Shown here one piece after another: positions 35,691 to 46,689 of a DNA stretch of 64,000 nt; the stretch's first letter is position 1, and each line of letters begins with the position of its first letter. Both the position numbers and the translations under genes were made by a program. The stretch covers positions 4,942,993-5,006,992 of the forward strand of contig OY540814.1 of the NCBI GenBank assembly GCA_961205875.1, given 5' to 3'. The DNA is from Sialis fuliginosa (lineage: Eukaryota; Arthropoda; Insecta; Megaloptera; Sialidae). The notes under the pieces were generated by a model. That model saw only the letters and a program-made list of their open reading frames with translations, had not been told where the DNA came from and searched no databases.

Positions 35691-35880
35691 TGCTCTAGAT
35701 ACGTTACTTTGGAAGTTATGAGATAATCTTTGTTTGTAAGCACTACTCTGAAGAAAATTTTTAAACACCTGTAGCTCAGAGGGTGTTGAAGATAGACCCC
35801 ACCTTCTCGTACAATTTTTTCCTCACAATGAGCCAAGAAATCAGCTCTTAAAATATATGTATCCCAAACCACCCTGTATA
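35540..35880 (+). mobile_element. R4 family element, copy 2 (right part)
   Basis: The AACATTATGACACACCAAAA, GTTATGAGATAATCTTTGTT and CTCAGAGGGTGTTGAAGATA blocks match 15493-15926. It ends ACCACCCTGTATA at 35880, closer to the full TATACAGGGTGG terminus than the 15-kb copy. The region homologous to 15590-15690 is missing between 35650 and 35655. Confidence 0.75.
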
Positions 35881-35884
35881 TTGA

Positions 35885-36765
35885 TTTTCTACGGAGACGA
35901 ACATTTTGCAGAACAAAAATTCAAATACACGCATAGTCGCCATGCGGACAACATTTCTTTACGTTTTGAAGGTAGTACAATTAGAATCTGCCCTTATCTT
36001 AGACAAGATTTTTGTCCTGTCACCATCCTTAAATTTTCTTCGTAACATTTAAGTAAAATGAATATTTATAAATTTCATAATAAGTATTTATTATTACCTA
36101 TAAAATAAGAGTAAACTTGTGTTATAGTTATAAAACAAATAATAATGTGTTTTGTATTTATATGTCTTAATTGATAGTAATATTTCAAATACAATAACGA
36201 AAAATTGAGGTTATATTATAAAATAAAATATTATATTAGTCTGAATTAATATTTCGATAACATCAATATTGCTTATCTGTATGTAACATTTAACTAGATT
36301 GAAGATATGATATTCGATATCTTTTATTTTATATAATCATATTTCTAATTTACACAGAAAAAACCTATATATGTCAATAAATACAAATGTTTGTTATCTG
36401 GATATCGATTTCTTTGACATAATGTGAAGGTTTGCGAAAATATTTATATTAAAAATGCAATACGTGTATATATAAAATAATTTTATAAACATACCAAAAA
36501 AAACATTTGAGTCGATAATACTATTATATGAATAAGAAATAAAAATGGTTAATTGAAAATTAAGGCAGGTATTTAAAAACATACGATTTCATTGATTAAA
36601 TGTTCAAATATCCCCAAAAATATGATTTTCTTATATATATAAATAATTATATGTCATAGAAATGAAAAATTACATTAAAATAATATGATAATAAATATCA
36701 TTATATTATAAACTTTTACATTTCAAAAGCGATACTAACCTATAGCCATATATAGTCAGGGTTTG
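35885..36765. other. AT-rich stretch, no gene supported
   Basis: It begins with a short open frame (35857-36045) partly inside the R4 end, then very AT-rich DNA. I see no boundaries or coding signal. Confidence 0.45.
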
Positions 36766-36870
36766 TAGCGTTATACAATAGGCAAATTAAGACCTAGGTG
36801 TGGGGGGCAACTCTAAAGTTGGCTTCTAAAGAAAAATAAATCTTGACATACTATATAACATTATGTATAT

Positions 36871-37030
36871 CAGGGGCACTACCAGGATTTTTTAAGGGAG
36901 GGGGCAAATTTTATGTGGGGGGCATTGATACAAAAAAATATATTTTATTTATATAAATATGGTAAATCCATCTGGCCCCCTCGTTGTACAACACTGTGGG
37001 GAGAGTAGGCCCCCGCAGGTTACGCCACCG
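36871..37030. mobile_element. Short hAT-like element (160 bp)
   Basis: It starts CAGGGGCACTACCAGG and ends GTTACGCCACCG. Flanks ATGTATAT (36863-36870) and ATGTATTT (37031-37038) match at seven of eight positions. G-rich words near the left and CCCCCGCAGG near the right are typical of this kind of miniature element. The inverted match of the termini is imperfect, so confidence is moderate. Confidence 0.55.
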
Positions 37031-37150
37031 ATGTATTTCTTAATTTACAATGTTTACATCAACTAAATGCATATTAAACTAATTTCATATATATAGGTAG
37101 GTACTTCTAAATGTCAGTAAAACATTTGTTTCAAAGTTACATATAAGATA

Positions 37151-37700
37151 GGTACTGGGACCAGTCTTGGATCATACTCCAATATTGGATTCTTGTTTAA
37201 TTAAATGTACTAAATTAGAAATATTTGTTGATATTTTATTACTGCTATTACTGAATCATAATCTATAGACACAACTGTAAAACAATAAGCCAATGGGTGT
37301 CAAAATGGTGGACATTTAAACTAATTATTATTAGTGTAATCTATTTACTAATTATTATTTTATCATCTGCTTTACATTGTTTCAAATACGATTTTTTATT
37401 TTATAACTTTTGTGTGGTAGTACTTACCATTTTGTAATCATTAGCAGAGGTCCATCACTGGGTGCCCATTACTGGGTTTACTTTATCCATTACTGGAGAA
37501 AAAAAATAAACAACATAAAAATCTATAATTAAAAAAAAAACTAAATTTACGAACTTTGGTAATTAAATTTATTTAATAAAGAGGTACCTACTTGTTTTAT
37601 TAGTAACATGAGTTAATGAAAATAATAAAAAAGATGCCCATCAATCCCCCCAAAAACAGTACATCTTGCTCCTAAAGGAGCCAAGATTAGTGCCAGTACC
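37151..37700 (-). mobile_element. R3 family non-autonomous element, copy 3
   Basis: The ends GGTACTGGGACCAGTCTTGG and TTAGTGCCAGTACC lie directly between two TA dinucleotides (37149-37150, 37701-37702). The interior on the minus strand repeats the family landmarks, including ACCAAAGTTCG and CCAGTAATGGATAAAGTAA. Full length (550 bp), no coding capacity. Confidence 0.8.
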
Positions 37701-38090
37701 TAATATAATATTTCTTAAAATTTGGCCGATCGACATTAGATAAAAATTAAAATAAAATACGTTGCAATCGGTATCTACATGACATGAATTTCATTCACAG
37801 TCGAGTGCTTCCGTCAATCACTAGCACCGATTCTTTGTTAATTCTCTGTCACTTGGTGGTGTCAATCAGTAACATATTATGTTTGCATCAGATATGTAGA
37901 TCTCAGAAATACTTGACTTGCATTTCAATCAAATAAAAGAAATAGATTGTGGTCATATTTTTGGATACAGTGCCTACAGTAACGAAACTGTAACTTTTAA
38001 TGATTCTTGGATTCTGGATAGTATTCTTTCTAAAATTTAAGCAAAATTAATTCAAAATAATGCTTATTAATAAAATAAGAATCGCGTACA

Positions 38091-38145
38091 ATGTTCACTG
38101 TCAGGATCACGTATAAGAAAGTCCCGTGGCTCCCATGGTAGATAT
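38091..38145 (-). repeat. Single copy of the 60-bp motif duplicated at 17.4 kb
   Basis: On the minus strand, TACCATGGGAGCCACGGGAC, then TTTCTTATACGTGATCCTGA and CAGTGAACATTG. It matches both units at 17384-17503. Confidence 0.7.
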
Positions 38146-38149
38146 TTTA

Positions 38150-38920
38150 TTTTATCTCTGAATGTGGACTAGATACTTAATTTGGACTAAAATCTTAGCT
38201 CAAGGAGAGTATTTTCTTTTGTTTTTGAAAAGTAGGTATCTAGTTCTTTTAATTAGCCAGTTTTTATTGATACATATTTATTAAATAAATTAAAAAGGTG
38301 CTCTTGTATATTTACGGTAGTAAAGCTCTTGTAGCTATTTTTAATTCAGTATACAAACATCAGATCAATATATTTTATATCTATACTTGATATTAACTCT
38401 AACATAATGTTATAATTTTAATTGTAGCAACTGAAAAATATCTACCTAAGTAAATACATATTTTTTTATACCGATTCAATTTTTGTGGGAAAGTAAATAC
38501 TTAATAATTAAATGTCTACAGTTACTGACTTAAACATTTGCGATAACATTTTGCTGAATGGCAGATTACCAGTGTTGATTCCTGAGAGTTTACTTCGGAG
38601 AAGGGGGGAGGATGACGATGAATAAAATTGTCTCATTACTGGGTAGATACATTTTTTTTGTTATCTACACATTTTTATTTTTTTATTATGATAATTATGA
38701 ATAAAGTACATTTTTAAAGTATAAAAAATCTACCACCTTTCAAAAATGTGTATTAATTTATATTTTATATTTATTAAATTATATAATTTATTATGAAATA
38801 TAAAAATTAATAAAATTATAATATGGGGGAACCTTATTTATTGAAGTCATTTCAGCATTTTCTAGATTATTTAAAACAAAAACAAAACTAAACACTTGAA
38901 GGCTAAATATTACAATTTTG
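38150..38920. other. AT-rich stretch, no gene supported
   Basis: No gene or bounded repeat is recognised. Confidence 0.45.
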
Positions 38921-38924
38921 CTTC

Positions 38925-39672
38925 CTCGACGTATCGAAGATACGAGAAACTTTGTGATCATTTTAAAATGATGAAATTTTAACTTGATCTTTCCGTTTCC
39001 GGTCAAGACAAACACTTTTCGTTTCATGTCTGTCTGTCTGTCTGTGTATCTGTTCCCTGAATCTTTGTCACACGTATAACTCATGAACCACTGAACCGAT
39101 ATTGTTGAAACTTGGTCGGATGGTTGGGTCTGGCTTGAGTACGGCCCTATTTCAAAATCGTGTGTAATAGGGATTGGTGACATCTCATAATATTTATTTT
39201 TTCAAGATATCTCTAGAACGACACATGTTACGTGAAAATTTTATAAAATATTTTTTGTAGAGCATTAAATTTCCTATAATATGGGTCTACAACGTTTGTT
39301 GTAAAATAATCCCTTACAAAGATTTACCTCAATTTATTTTAAAAATTCGTGTTTTATTTTTCTAAATTGATATTTGCTTGGACATATTAAATGTCACTTT
39401 GGCGTTTTAAATGTCATTTTGACGTTTGCATAAATTTAGATTTAGATTGAAATTGTCAAAAAATTAAAAATATACGAATAAATAATGAGGTGTATTTAAG
39501 AAAAATTTCGAACTAATATTTTTTAGTAAAATTTATAAAAATTAAATGGTTAACCAATTCCAGGGAATTTATCTAAACACTATCGGTTTTTATTTAAATT
39601 GTTGAATAATTAACTACCTTTGGTGAATTTAGCACGAGGAAGCACTGTGCATTTACTTGGCAGATGTTTTTT
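38925..39672 (+). repeat. R2 family repeat, copy 2
   Basis: It begins GCTTCCTCGACGTATCGAAG and proceeds through CTGTCTGTCTGTCTGTG, ATGAACCACTGAACCGATAT, AACTTGGTCGGATGG, AACGACACATGTTACGTGAA and TAAATTTCCTATAATATGG to CGAGGAAGCACTGTGC and TTTACTTGGCAGATG. The GAACCACTGAACCGATATTG region resembles the conserved tails of insect retroposons. The minus-strand frame 38791-39183 is antisense read-through. Its internal TTTTAAATGTCATTTTGACG unit is present in about two copies. Confidence 0.8.
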
Positions 39673-39689
39673 TACAACTGCTATTTACT

Positions 39690-39968
39690 TTGACGTATTA
39701 AAGACATTTTGACGTTTCAAACTCAAATGTCATTTTGACATTTGCATAGTAGAAAATTCAGATTTAGCTTATAATCGACAAAAAATTAAAAATATCCAGG
39801 TGTGTCTTAAGAAAAATATCGAATTAATATTAATGTTAATGGTTAACTTATGCCAGGAAGTTTATTTGAACACTTTTTCGATTTTTATTTAAACTATTCA
39901 ATAAATTCACTACTTTTGATGATTTTAGTATGATGATGCACTGTGCATTTACTTGGCAAATGTTTTTC
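39690..39968 (+). repeat. R2 partial copy in tandem
   Basis: The 3' part of R2 is repeated directly after copy 2: AAATGTCATTTTGACATTTG, GAAAAATATCGAATTAATAT, TGCCAGGAAGTTTATTTGAA and CACTGTGCATTTACTTGGC recur in order. This suggests either unequal exchange or insertion of a truncated relative. The minus frame 39848-40069 crosses it. Confidence 0.7.
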
Positions 39969-40199
39969 CATTTATGTATGTAAGGTATCATTAAATAATT
40001 GAAAATTAGTTCTAGGGTCTTGGAAACTGAAGTCTCGCATTTTTCAAACGCTAGTTTCGTCTCATGCAAATTGAAGCCGTCTCGTCTCGTAAAAAAATAA
40101 GCCGGTCTAACCTCGGTCTCGTCTTGTACGCGTGACCGAGGTCAAGAAAAATTAATATCAAATAGTAAATTTTTACTAATTACTGATAAACTTTTTCAC

Positions 40200-40500
40200 T
40201 AGTTCGTTTTGTCATCTGAACTGCCCAACTGCATAAAGCTCTTGAATTCAGCGGCAAAACTGTTGAGAACCGCTGCTGTAAGTCGTGTACATATGACACC
40301 GTGATGAAAAATTGTACAAAAGCGTCGATGATACAAAAACGGGGCAGCGGCAGCCATACAAGCGCACTGACCGTGAAGCGCGCGAGTACGCACGGGGTAA
40401 AACAAAACAACGTTCTAGCTCGTCTTGGAGCGGAAAGATGCACACGCACGGACAAACACACTTAGCCAGGGCTGGATGGGCCCAGTGAGATACTGAGAAT
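40200..40500. other. GC-richer island, unassigned
   Basis: It contains GTTGAGAACCGCTG at 40264, which is the right terminus type of the CAGCG-NTTCTCAA hAT family seen at 12521-13003, but no partner end is found. CAGGGCTGGATGGGCCC at 40468 is another possible hAT end. Three overlapping minus-strand frames (up to 93 codons) here share no domain. It may be decayed transposon sequence or a promoter-like island. Confidence 0.3.
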
Positions 40501-40540
40501 AGTCGATAAAAAGAAGTTAATCCGTGGATTTAACCCACTT

Positions 40541-40903
40541 GTTACTACCAGACGTTATAACGCCCAAAAAATGCTTTAAATTTAATTGAACTTTTTAATT
40601 AGTTTTGATTGTTATAACATTGATTATTATATAACAATCGACACAGTAACTACCAAAAATAGTTTGTGAGCACATATGGTTACTACAAAAAAATAACTTT
40701 GAGGTGCATTTGGAGTTCAAAGTTTACTTGTGTGATTACTTTTCAACATGTCCTCGAAAAGATATGTACATTTCTAGACTGTTATTATTTGCTAATATAT
40801 GTTTTTTGTTATTTTTCCTTGAGAATATTAGATAATTATAAAATAAAGTTTTTATATTTTGATTTAAAATAAAATTATCGTTATAACGCCCGGTACTAAT
40901 ATG
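40541..40903. repeat. Element with ACGTTATAACGCCC-type ends
   Basis: The left end reads TTACTACCAGACGTTATAACG (from 40542). The right end, read inward from about 40900, is TTAGTACCGGGCGTTATAAC. A TTAACCC word lies just left at 40530. A third, isolated copy of the end, TTAATACCGGGCGTTACGG, is at 41368-41386. The 68-codon frame 40666-40872 within shows no known motif. Superfamily unassigned. Confidence 0.5.
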
Positions 40904-40909
40904 TACCTA

Positions 40910-41191
40910 GGGGTCATCCATAAAATTCGACACGCAAATTTCAATCATTTTTGACCCTTTCATCCATCTTTGTCACGCTGCGTCAAACTTTTTCAATTCT
41001 TTACCTAATAATACGCCACAAAACCTCCCTCCCAATAAAATCTATAATTAAAAAAAATAGAAATAAAATTGATGTAGGTATTTCAAACGTCACGTTTGTT
41101 CGGACCCCCCTCCCCCCTCATCGAATATCATCACGCTAGGTAATTGCCCCTCCCTGCTCCTTTTTTGTGTACCCATTTTATGGACAGCCCC
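40910..41191. mobile_element. Miniature element with GGGG(T/C)-TCCATAAAAT ends, CTA flanks
   Basis: It starts GGGGTCATCCATAAAATTCG and ends ATTTTATGGACAGCCCC, with CTA directly outside both ends (40907-40909 and 41192-41194). The interior has GTCACGCTGCGTCA and TCACGCTAGGTAATTG near opposite ends and runs of CCCCTCCC. The pattern GGGG-YNRTCCATAAA-TTACGTCACG is a widespread animal repeat. A 3-bp duplication would suit a Harbinger-type mover, but that is an inference. Confidence 0.7.
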
Positions 41192-41399
41192 CTATCTGCA
41201 TCCAAATACATGTATTTGTACTGTACTCCAACATAATTTTTAACTACTTTTTTGTCCACTTAATTTCTTTCAAAAACAAAATTTTCAATAAATACAACTT
41301 TTTCTATGTGTTTTAGTCAACTATATAAATGACTTACATAAACCGTCCTCTATGACCGCAATGGCTCATTAATACCGGGCGTTACGGTATGGTATGGTT

Positions 41400-42485
41400 A
41401 TAGCTTTAAATGTCGACTGGATGTTGTCCTCTACCGACAGCTCCTTCGTGAAGTTCTTGATTTGGTGTGTGTATTTTTTATTTTTTTATTTATTATTAAA
41501 GGATAATCAGATGGATAAGGATGTTGCATATGGGCCGATCATTGCAAGTTAAACGAGCTAGAGGGCCATGTTTATGGAGTAAAAACACCCCTCATTTTCC
41601 AGCTTTTTCAGATAACATTTATTTTTCCTGGCACACTATATATGTACACATATAAAAAATTACAGTAATCTAAGATAAAAAATAGTTTCAATAACAAGTG
41701 AATTAATTTGTACCCGCTAGTTTTTTCATTTCATTTTTATCATATTTTTGTTTTTGGATACGGATAGGGATCTTTTTTTCTTAATTTCGGTTTCGGATAC
41801 GGATACGGATATAAAATTATTTCGGATACAGTTTCGAGGCTCGGGTAACAAATAGGAAACTCTCCAAAAAAAAAATTTTTAGATAATTTTAGTTTCGGAG
41901 GTTAGAATAGTTCAAGATATTCGATAGTTTCGGTGTGATATTTGTTTATTAGTCACTCTGATATACATAGTTTTTTTTAAGATTAAGTTATAATGATTTT
42001 AAATTGGCAGGCAGTTTGTTGTAAAATCTTATACAGTTGTTTACGACACTCGATTAGTTTTGTTGATACTCATATTTTTTATATTTTAAGTACCCAGTAT
42101 CTCGTAGAGACAATACATTACTCCGGATCTGCACACAAATGTACACACATATAAGTTTGAGGCGTAACTCGAGCTGTGCACATCTAATACAGGTGGCTCG
42201 CATCTTTGGAACAAAACAAACAAGCGACCTTTTCTGTCTGCTGCCTGCATCGCGTTGCTATTGTTGTTGTTTAGGTCCGTGTTATTGTTTTTCTTGCAGA
42301 TGATTGAAGTATAAATGGCACTTGTCTAAAGGCACCCTCACGTCGTCGACGCGATCGTAGTAATAATAACATCAATAGATGTATTCTGAAAAAATGTAGT
42401 TTGTATTGTTTGTGTTTATGATCCGTTCTAAGAAAATTTAACTAATCTAAATCTAATCGTCGATATACAGGTATTATAAAAAATG
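41400..42485. other. No gene supported; unique and low-complexity mixture
   Basis: It includes a GATACGGATA-rich stretch at 41757-41830, resembling sub-terminal repeats of a DNA transposon, and a less AT-rich segment at 42160-42350. A good 3' splice-site-like sequence (TTGTTTTTCTTGCAG at about 42286-42300) is followed by stops in all frames within a few codons. Confidence 0.4.
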
Positions 42486-42490
42486 TCTAG

Positions 42491-43495
42491 ACTAGAGCTG
42501 GGCGCGATTACGCATGCTCACGAACAACATATTTTTAGTTACGCCCGCTCACTCACGGTTACAGAAAAAAAAAATCGCGATCACGCACGCTCACAAATCC
42601 TATTTTTTACGATCACGCAGATTAAATTTTGAAATGATCTAAATTCTAAATGACCATTTTTTACGTGCAATATAATATGTGTAAATTTTATATTTGTATT
42701 ATTTCTTCTAAACTGCATTTCTAGTGCAAGCAATAGCAAACAAAAAACTAATAAAATAAAGCAACAATGCATTTTTAAATCTGGAGTCTTTTGGTGTTCT
42801 GGTAATGTTGGTAATACTGTCCATGTGAAAGTGCTTCTTTTTAAAATGACATTTATTTTTATACAGTATTTTTTAATGTAAAAATTCGTTTTAAAACGTT
42901 ATTATATTTATGCATTATTGGTTTAGAGTAGGGATGGGGAACCTGCGGCCTTAAGGCCGCATGCGGCCTTAAGGCCGCATGCGGCCTTTTTGATACTTCA
43001 TTGCGACCGGTAAATATTACAATTATTTATAATTTATAATTTTTCTTCTCAATTTATTTTTAATTTTATTCTACTAAGAGACAAAAATAAAAATATTTGA
43101 ACAAATAATCTACAATAATCAAACGTAAATTAAAATTGGCTATTGCGCGAATATTCTGAAGTTATTTCATATGAACTTCCTAGTGGGGATATATTTGACG
43201 ATGAAGACTACTTCAAGAAAGACGGTAAGTATGCGGCCTGTTTATTATTTTTAAATTGAAATGTGGCCTTCTATGATAAAAAGGTTCCCCACCCCTGGTC
43301 ACTTTAGAGTTTACATATCAAAAAAAAGATCAAATCAGTTTATAAGAAAATTGCCTTCGAAATATACTAACGGACTCACGCACGACAAAAATGTACTCAC
43401 GCACGGTTGTTTTACTTTGACTCACGATCACGTACGCACTCACGATTCAATATTTTTAAATCGCTCACGTTCACGTCGCGTGTTTTATAGTTAAT
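42491..43495. mobile_element. Composite: hAT-like element with TCACG-rich ends carrying a nested element
   Basis: The left edge begins TAGAGCTGGGCGCGATTACG (42493), nearly the terminus of the 3521-3982 element, followed by ACGC/CTCACG words. The right part (43370-43490) is dense in CTCACGCACG and GATCACGTACGC. The expected right terminus was not found, so the right border is approximate. The open frame 43261-43494 spans this repeat end and the nested element and is not a gene. Confidence 0.5.
42929..43297. mobile_element. Nested hAT-like element, AGGG-TGGGGAACC ends
   Basis: The left end is TAGGGATGGGGAACCTGCGG; the right end, read inward, is CAGGGGTGGGGAACCTTTTT. GCGGCCTTAAGGCCGCATGC, itself palindromic, is repeated just inside the left end, and TGCGGCC / TGTGGCC recur near the right. 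An exact 8-bp duplication was not found, although GTTTAGAG precedes and CTTTAGAG follows four bases beyond the right end. No transposase. Confidence 0.7.
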
Positions 43496-44299
43496 ATTAC
43501 TAAATATTAGTCAAGATCAAATTCTTTATAATAAATTAAGAATTTATTTATAGATGTATTTATATATTTTGAATACATGTATGTAAATATCAATTTAACG
43601 ATCTACATATCGCGGGAACCGAAAAATCATTATTAGTTTTGGAGCTAGTATTTTTTTCCGGGATGAATAATGGCGATGTCAAAAAAAAACAATTCAGTGT
43701 GACAGTTCGGATATATTATACAATATTATATTGAAAGACTTTTTTTAAATGGAATACTCTGTACATTATTATTGGGTTTTGTAGCTGACAATTCTCTTTC
43801 TAAAAATTTTGTCATATATAAAATTATAGAAATGTTTACCAAAACCCTACTCGCAGACTTCTACTTGACATTAGGCGGGGGGGGGGGGATCTACCTTGTC
43901 TAATTGTAAATTAGATTCTATTAAAGGCGAATTGTCATAATAATATCAAAAAATACCACAACAGTTGAGATGTCAGCAATGCGTTGTGGTAATTTTTTTT
44001 ACTAAATGAACGTTTTCCGGTTTTTGAGTCTATAAAATATGTAATATAGTATTTTTTGAACGAATTGTACGTTAATCGAGTACTACCCAAATATAAAATA
44101 TCAACACGCAACTTCCAAATATGTCCTCGACAACTAGTTATAAGAAAACGTATACGATTGGCAACCATAGACACCACCATGGGTGGTCATATTGATTTAA
44201 AACTTAATTTGAATACGCATGAGTAGAATGATGTCTGGAAACAAAAATAATAAAACTATTTCCAGCGAAGGGTCGATCGCGACAGAAAACTTTAAATTA

Positions 44300-44480
44300 A
44301 TATTTTCAGTTGGGTGAGCGCGTCACATCCGTTTATGTCAGGAGACCTCACAAGTGCCCACCGCGCGCTCTGGTGGTTAGCGCACGCAACGTAAGGGCTC
44401 TCCGGACCAACACGTTTCCCTTTTGTTCGAAGAAAATGTTGTCACCAGCGGTTTTGTTGTCGCCACTCTCTTCCGTCGTA
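44300..44480. promoter_or_regulatory. GC-richer unique island
   Basis: GC-rich sequence with GAGCGCGTCACATCC and GTGCCCACCGCGCGCTC. TGGTTAGCGCACGC loosely resembles a tRNA box A but no box B follows. The plus frame 44310-44522 has no recognised domain. Probably unique host sequence, function unknown. Confidence 0.2.
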
Positions 44481-44516
44481 TCATGTTTTATTTACCACAA
44501 TAAAAAAATATATTCA

Positions 44517-44702
44517 AACTAGCTGTTCGTCCGCGTGGAATTTATATTTTTTTATCTAATCAATTCGGGGCATAAAGTAGCGTATGTCTTTCTTCAGAAT
44601 GTAAGCTATCTCCGTGCCAAATTTCATCAAGATCGGATTAGCGTATTGGCTGTAAAAAGACAGATTGACAGAGTTACTTTCGCATTTAATATTAGTATAG
44701 AA
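44517..44702 (+). mobile_element. ACTAGCTGTTCG...AATATTAGTATAG insect interspersed element, copy 2
   Basis: It has the same architecture as 22482-22742: ACTAGCTGTTCGTCCGCGTG, then GTGCCAAATTTCATCAAGAT with CGGATTAGCG, an AGACAGATTGACAGA run and the TTCGCATTTAATATTAGTAT end. It is shorter and better preserved at the 5' end. Frame 44535-44738 is read-through. Confidence 0.75.
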
Positions 44703-45224
44703 AAAATAAATTTAGTTAGAATTATAAAGTTCCTTTAACTCCCGTTGGAGCATAGGGCTTCTACGAATTTTCTAAATCGGGTTTTATTAATTGCTAGTAG
44801 CACTATATCGCTTCAGGCTTTTCCTCCGCAATAAATTTCTTGGTGAAATTTGATTTTGGGTAACCTTTTCCTTTCTTCTTAGTATGTGGCCAATCCATTT
44901 CCATTTCCGTCGTTTGATTGTAAACTATTTCTTCGGCATTTGTTCTTTCCCATAGTTCTTTATTAGTTATATGGTCTCAAACTCATTTTTAAAATACGTC
45001 TGAAACAGTTGTTTACAAACAATTGTGCTTTGAATAAGTTAATTTTTGTTATTTTTCGATCCCATAAAAAAGTTTACTTAAAGCGAGAAAATATGGTTTT
45101 CAAAATATTGTTAAAAACAAAAAATGTATTGTTTTTGTTCGCTAGTATTATTTTAAAGAGAAATAATGATATAGTTGGATTAAGATTATATTCTAATAAA
45201 TTGTTTTTGATATACATACATATA

Positions 45225-45797
45225 AGGTATTGGCACCAATTATGGCCGCTATAAGAGCAAGGTTTACTGTTTTTGTGATTGATGAGCTTCTTTTTTGTAA
45301 CTCTCATGAACTCATGTTACTAATAAAACAAGTAGGTAACTCTTTATTTAATCAATTTAATTACCAAAGTCCGCAAATATAGTTTGTTTTTTAAATTATA
45401 GCCTTTTATTTTGTTTATGTTTTTTCTTCAGTAATGGACAAAGTAAAACCAGTAATGAGCACGCAATGATGGACATTTGTTAATGATTACAAAATGATAA
45501 GTACTACGACATAAAAGATACAAAAGAAATAATTGTCAAATTTGAAACAATGTAAAGCAGTTGCGATGATAATATTATAATAATTAATTAATATACTAAT
45601 AATTAGTTTAAATGTCCACTATTTTGACACCTATTGGCCAATTGCCATCAAATCACGTTGTAAGACAGTTAAATGTAATTAATATTAAGAAATGGTAGTA
45701 ATTAAATATCAACAAATATTCCTAATTCAGTACATTTAATTAAAAAATAACCATTACTGGGGTCATATATATCTGGTTTACGGTATTTATTACTTAC
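45225..45797 (+). mobile_element. R3 family non-autonomous element, copy 4
   Basis: It starts AGGTATTGGCACCAATTATG after TA and follows the family landmarks. The right end TCTGGTTTACGGTATTTA is shared with the 2.7-kb copy. Two open frames (45009-45254 and 45074-45307) run across its left border in both directions and are spurious. Confidence 0.75.
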
Positions 45798-45889
45798 AAC
45801 CAAATATTGGTTTGAAATTACTTTGCGTAATTTTTAAAAGTTGTTTGCAGTCAATTATATCAGAATTAAGAATTTTGGAGATAAAGTTA

Positions 45890-46685
45890 ATTGCTTCCTC
45901 GCAATATCGAAAATACGAGAAGCTTTGTGATCCTTTCAGATTGAGACAAAAACAATGTTCTCCGATTTCAAAATTTAAAATTTATCTTTCCATTTCACGC
46001 CAATTTCGTTCCGTGTCTGTCTGTCTGTCCGTCCGTCCGTCCGTGTGTCCGTCCATCTGTCCCCTGAATCCTTGTCACATAACTCATGAACCACTGAACC
46101 GATATTGTTGAAACTTGGTCGGATGGTTGGGTCTGGCTTGAGGACGGTCCCATTTCAAAATCATCATAATCGTGAGTCAAGATATCTCAAGAACGACACA
46201 TGTTACGTGAAAAGTTTATAGAATATTTTTTGTAGAGCATTAAATTTCCTATAATATAGGTCTACAACTTTTGTTGTAATATATTCCCTTACAAAGATTT
46301 ATCTCAATTTATTTTAAAAATTCGTGTTTTGTTTTTCTAAATTGATATTTGCTTGGACATATTAAATGTCATTTTGACGTTTTAAATGTAATTTTGGCGT
46401 TTTAAATGTAATTTTGATGTTTTAAATGTCATATTGACGTTTGCATAAATTTAGAATTAGATTGAAATTGTTAAAAAATTAAAAATATATGAAAAAATAA
46501 TCAGGTGTGTTTTAAGAAAAATTTCGAACTAATATTTTTTAGTAAAATTGTATAAAAATTAAATGGTTAACCAATTTCAGGCAATTTATCTAAACACTAT
46601 CGGTTTTTATTTAAATTGTTCAATAATTAACTACCTTTGGTGAATTTAGCACGAGGAAGCACATTTACTTGGCAGATGTTTTTTT
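45890..46685 (+). repeat. R2 family repeat, copy 3
   Basis: GCTTCCTCGCAATATCGAAA, the TCTGTCTGTCTGTCCGTCCG run (46016-46055), ATGAACCACTGAACCGATAT, CTCAAGAACGACACATGTTA and the final ATTTACTTGGCAGATG match copies 1 and 2. Overlapping open frames at 45812-46111 (plus) and 45995-46180 (minus) fall in the simple-repeat part and are not genes. Confidence 0.8.
46365..46442 (+). repeat. 20-bp tandem repeat inside R2
   Basis: Four units of the form ATTTTGACGTTTTAAATGTN with small changes (GACG, GGCG, GATG). The other R2 copies carry about two units, so unit number varies between copies. Confidence 0.85.
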
Positions 46686-46689
46686 AAAA

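Noticed and set aside
38791..39183. 130-codon minus-strand open frame
   Set aside because: It is antisense read-through of the R2 repeat. The parallel frame at 45995 arises from the same repeat copy elsewhere.
40260..40280. GTTGAGAACCGCTG as the end of a second CAGCG-type hAT element
   Set aside because: No matching opposite terminus or 8-bp flank could be found, so it was not called as an element.
42280..42320. Strong 3' splice-like sequence TTTTTCTTGCAG followed by ATG
   Set aside because: All three frames meet a stop within five codons, so no exon can be supported beyond a possible non-coding one.
44360..44385. TGGTTAGCGCACGC, resembling a tRNA box A
   Set aside because: No box B follows within 30-60 bp and no cloverleaf can be drawn.
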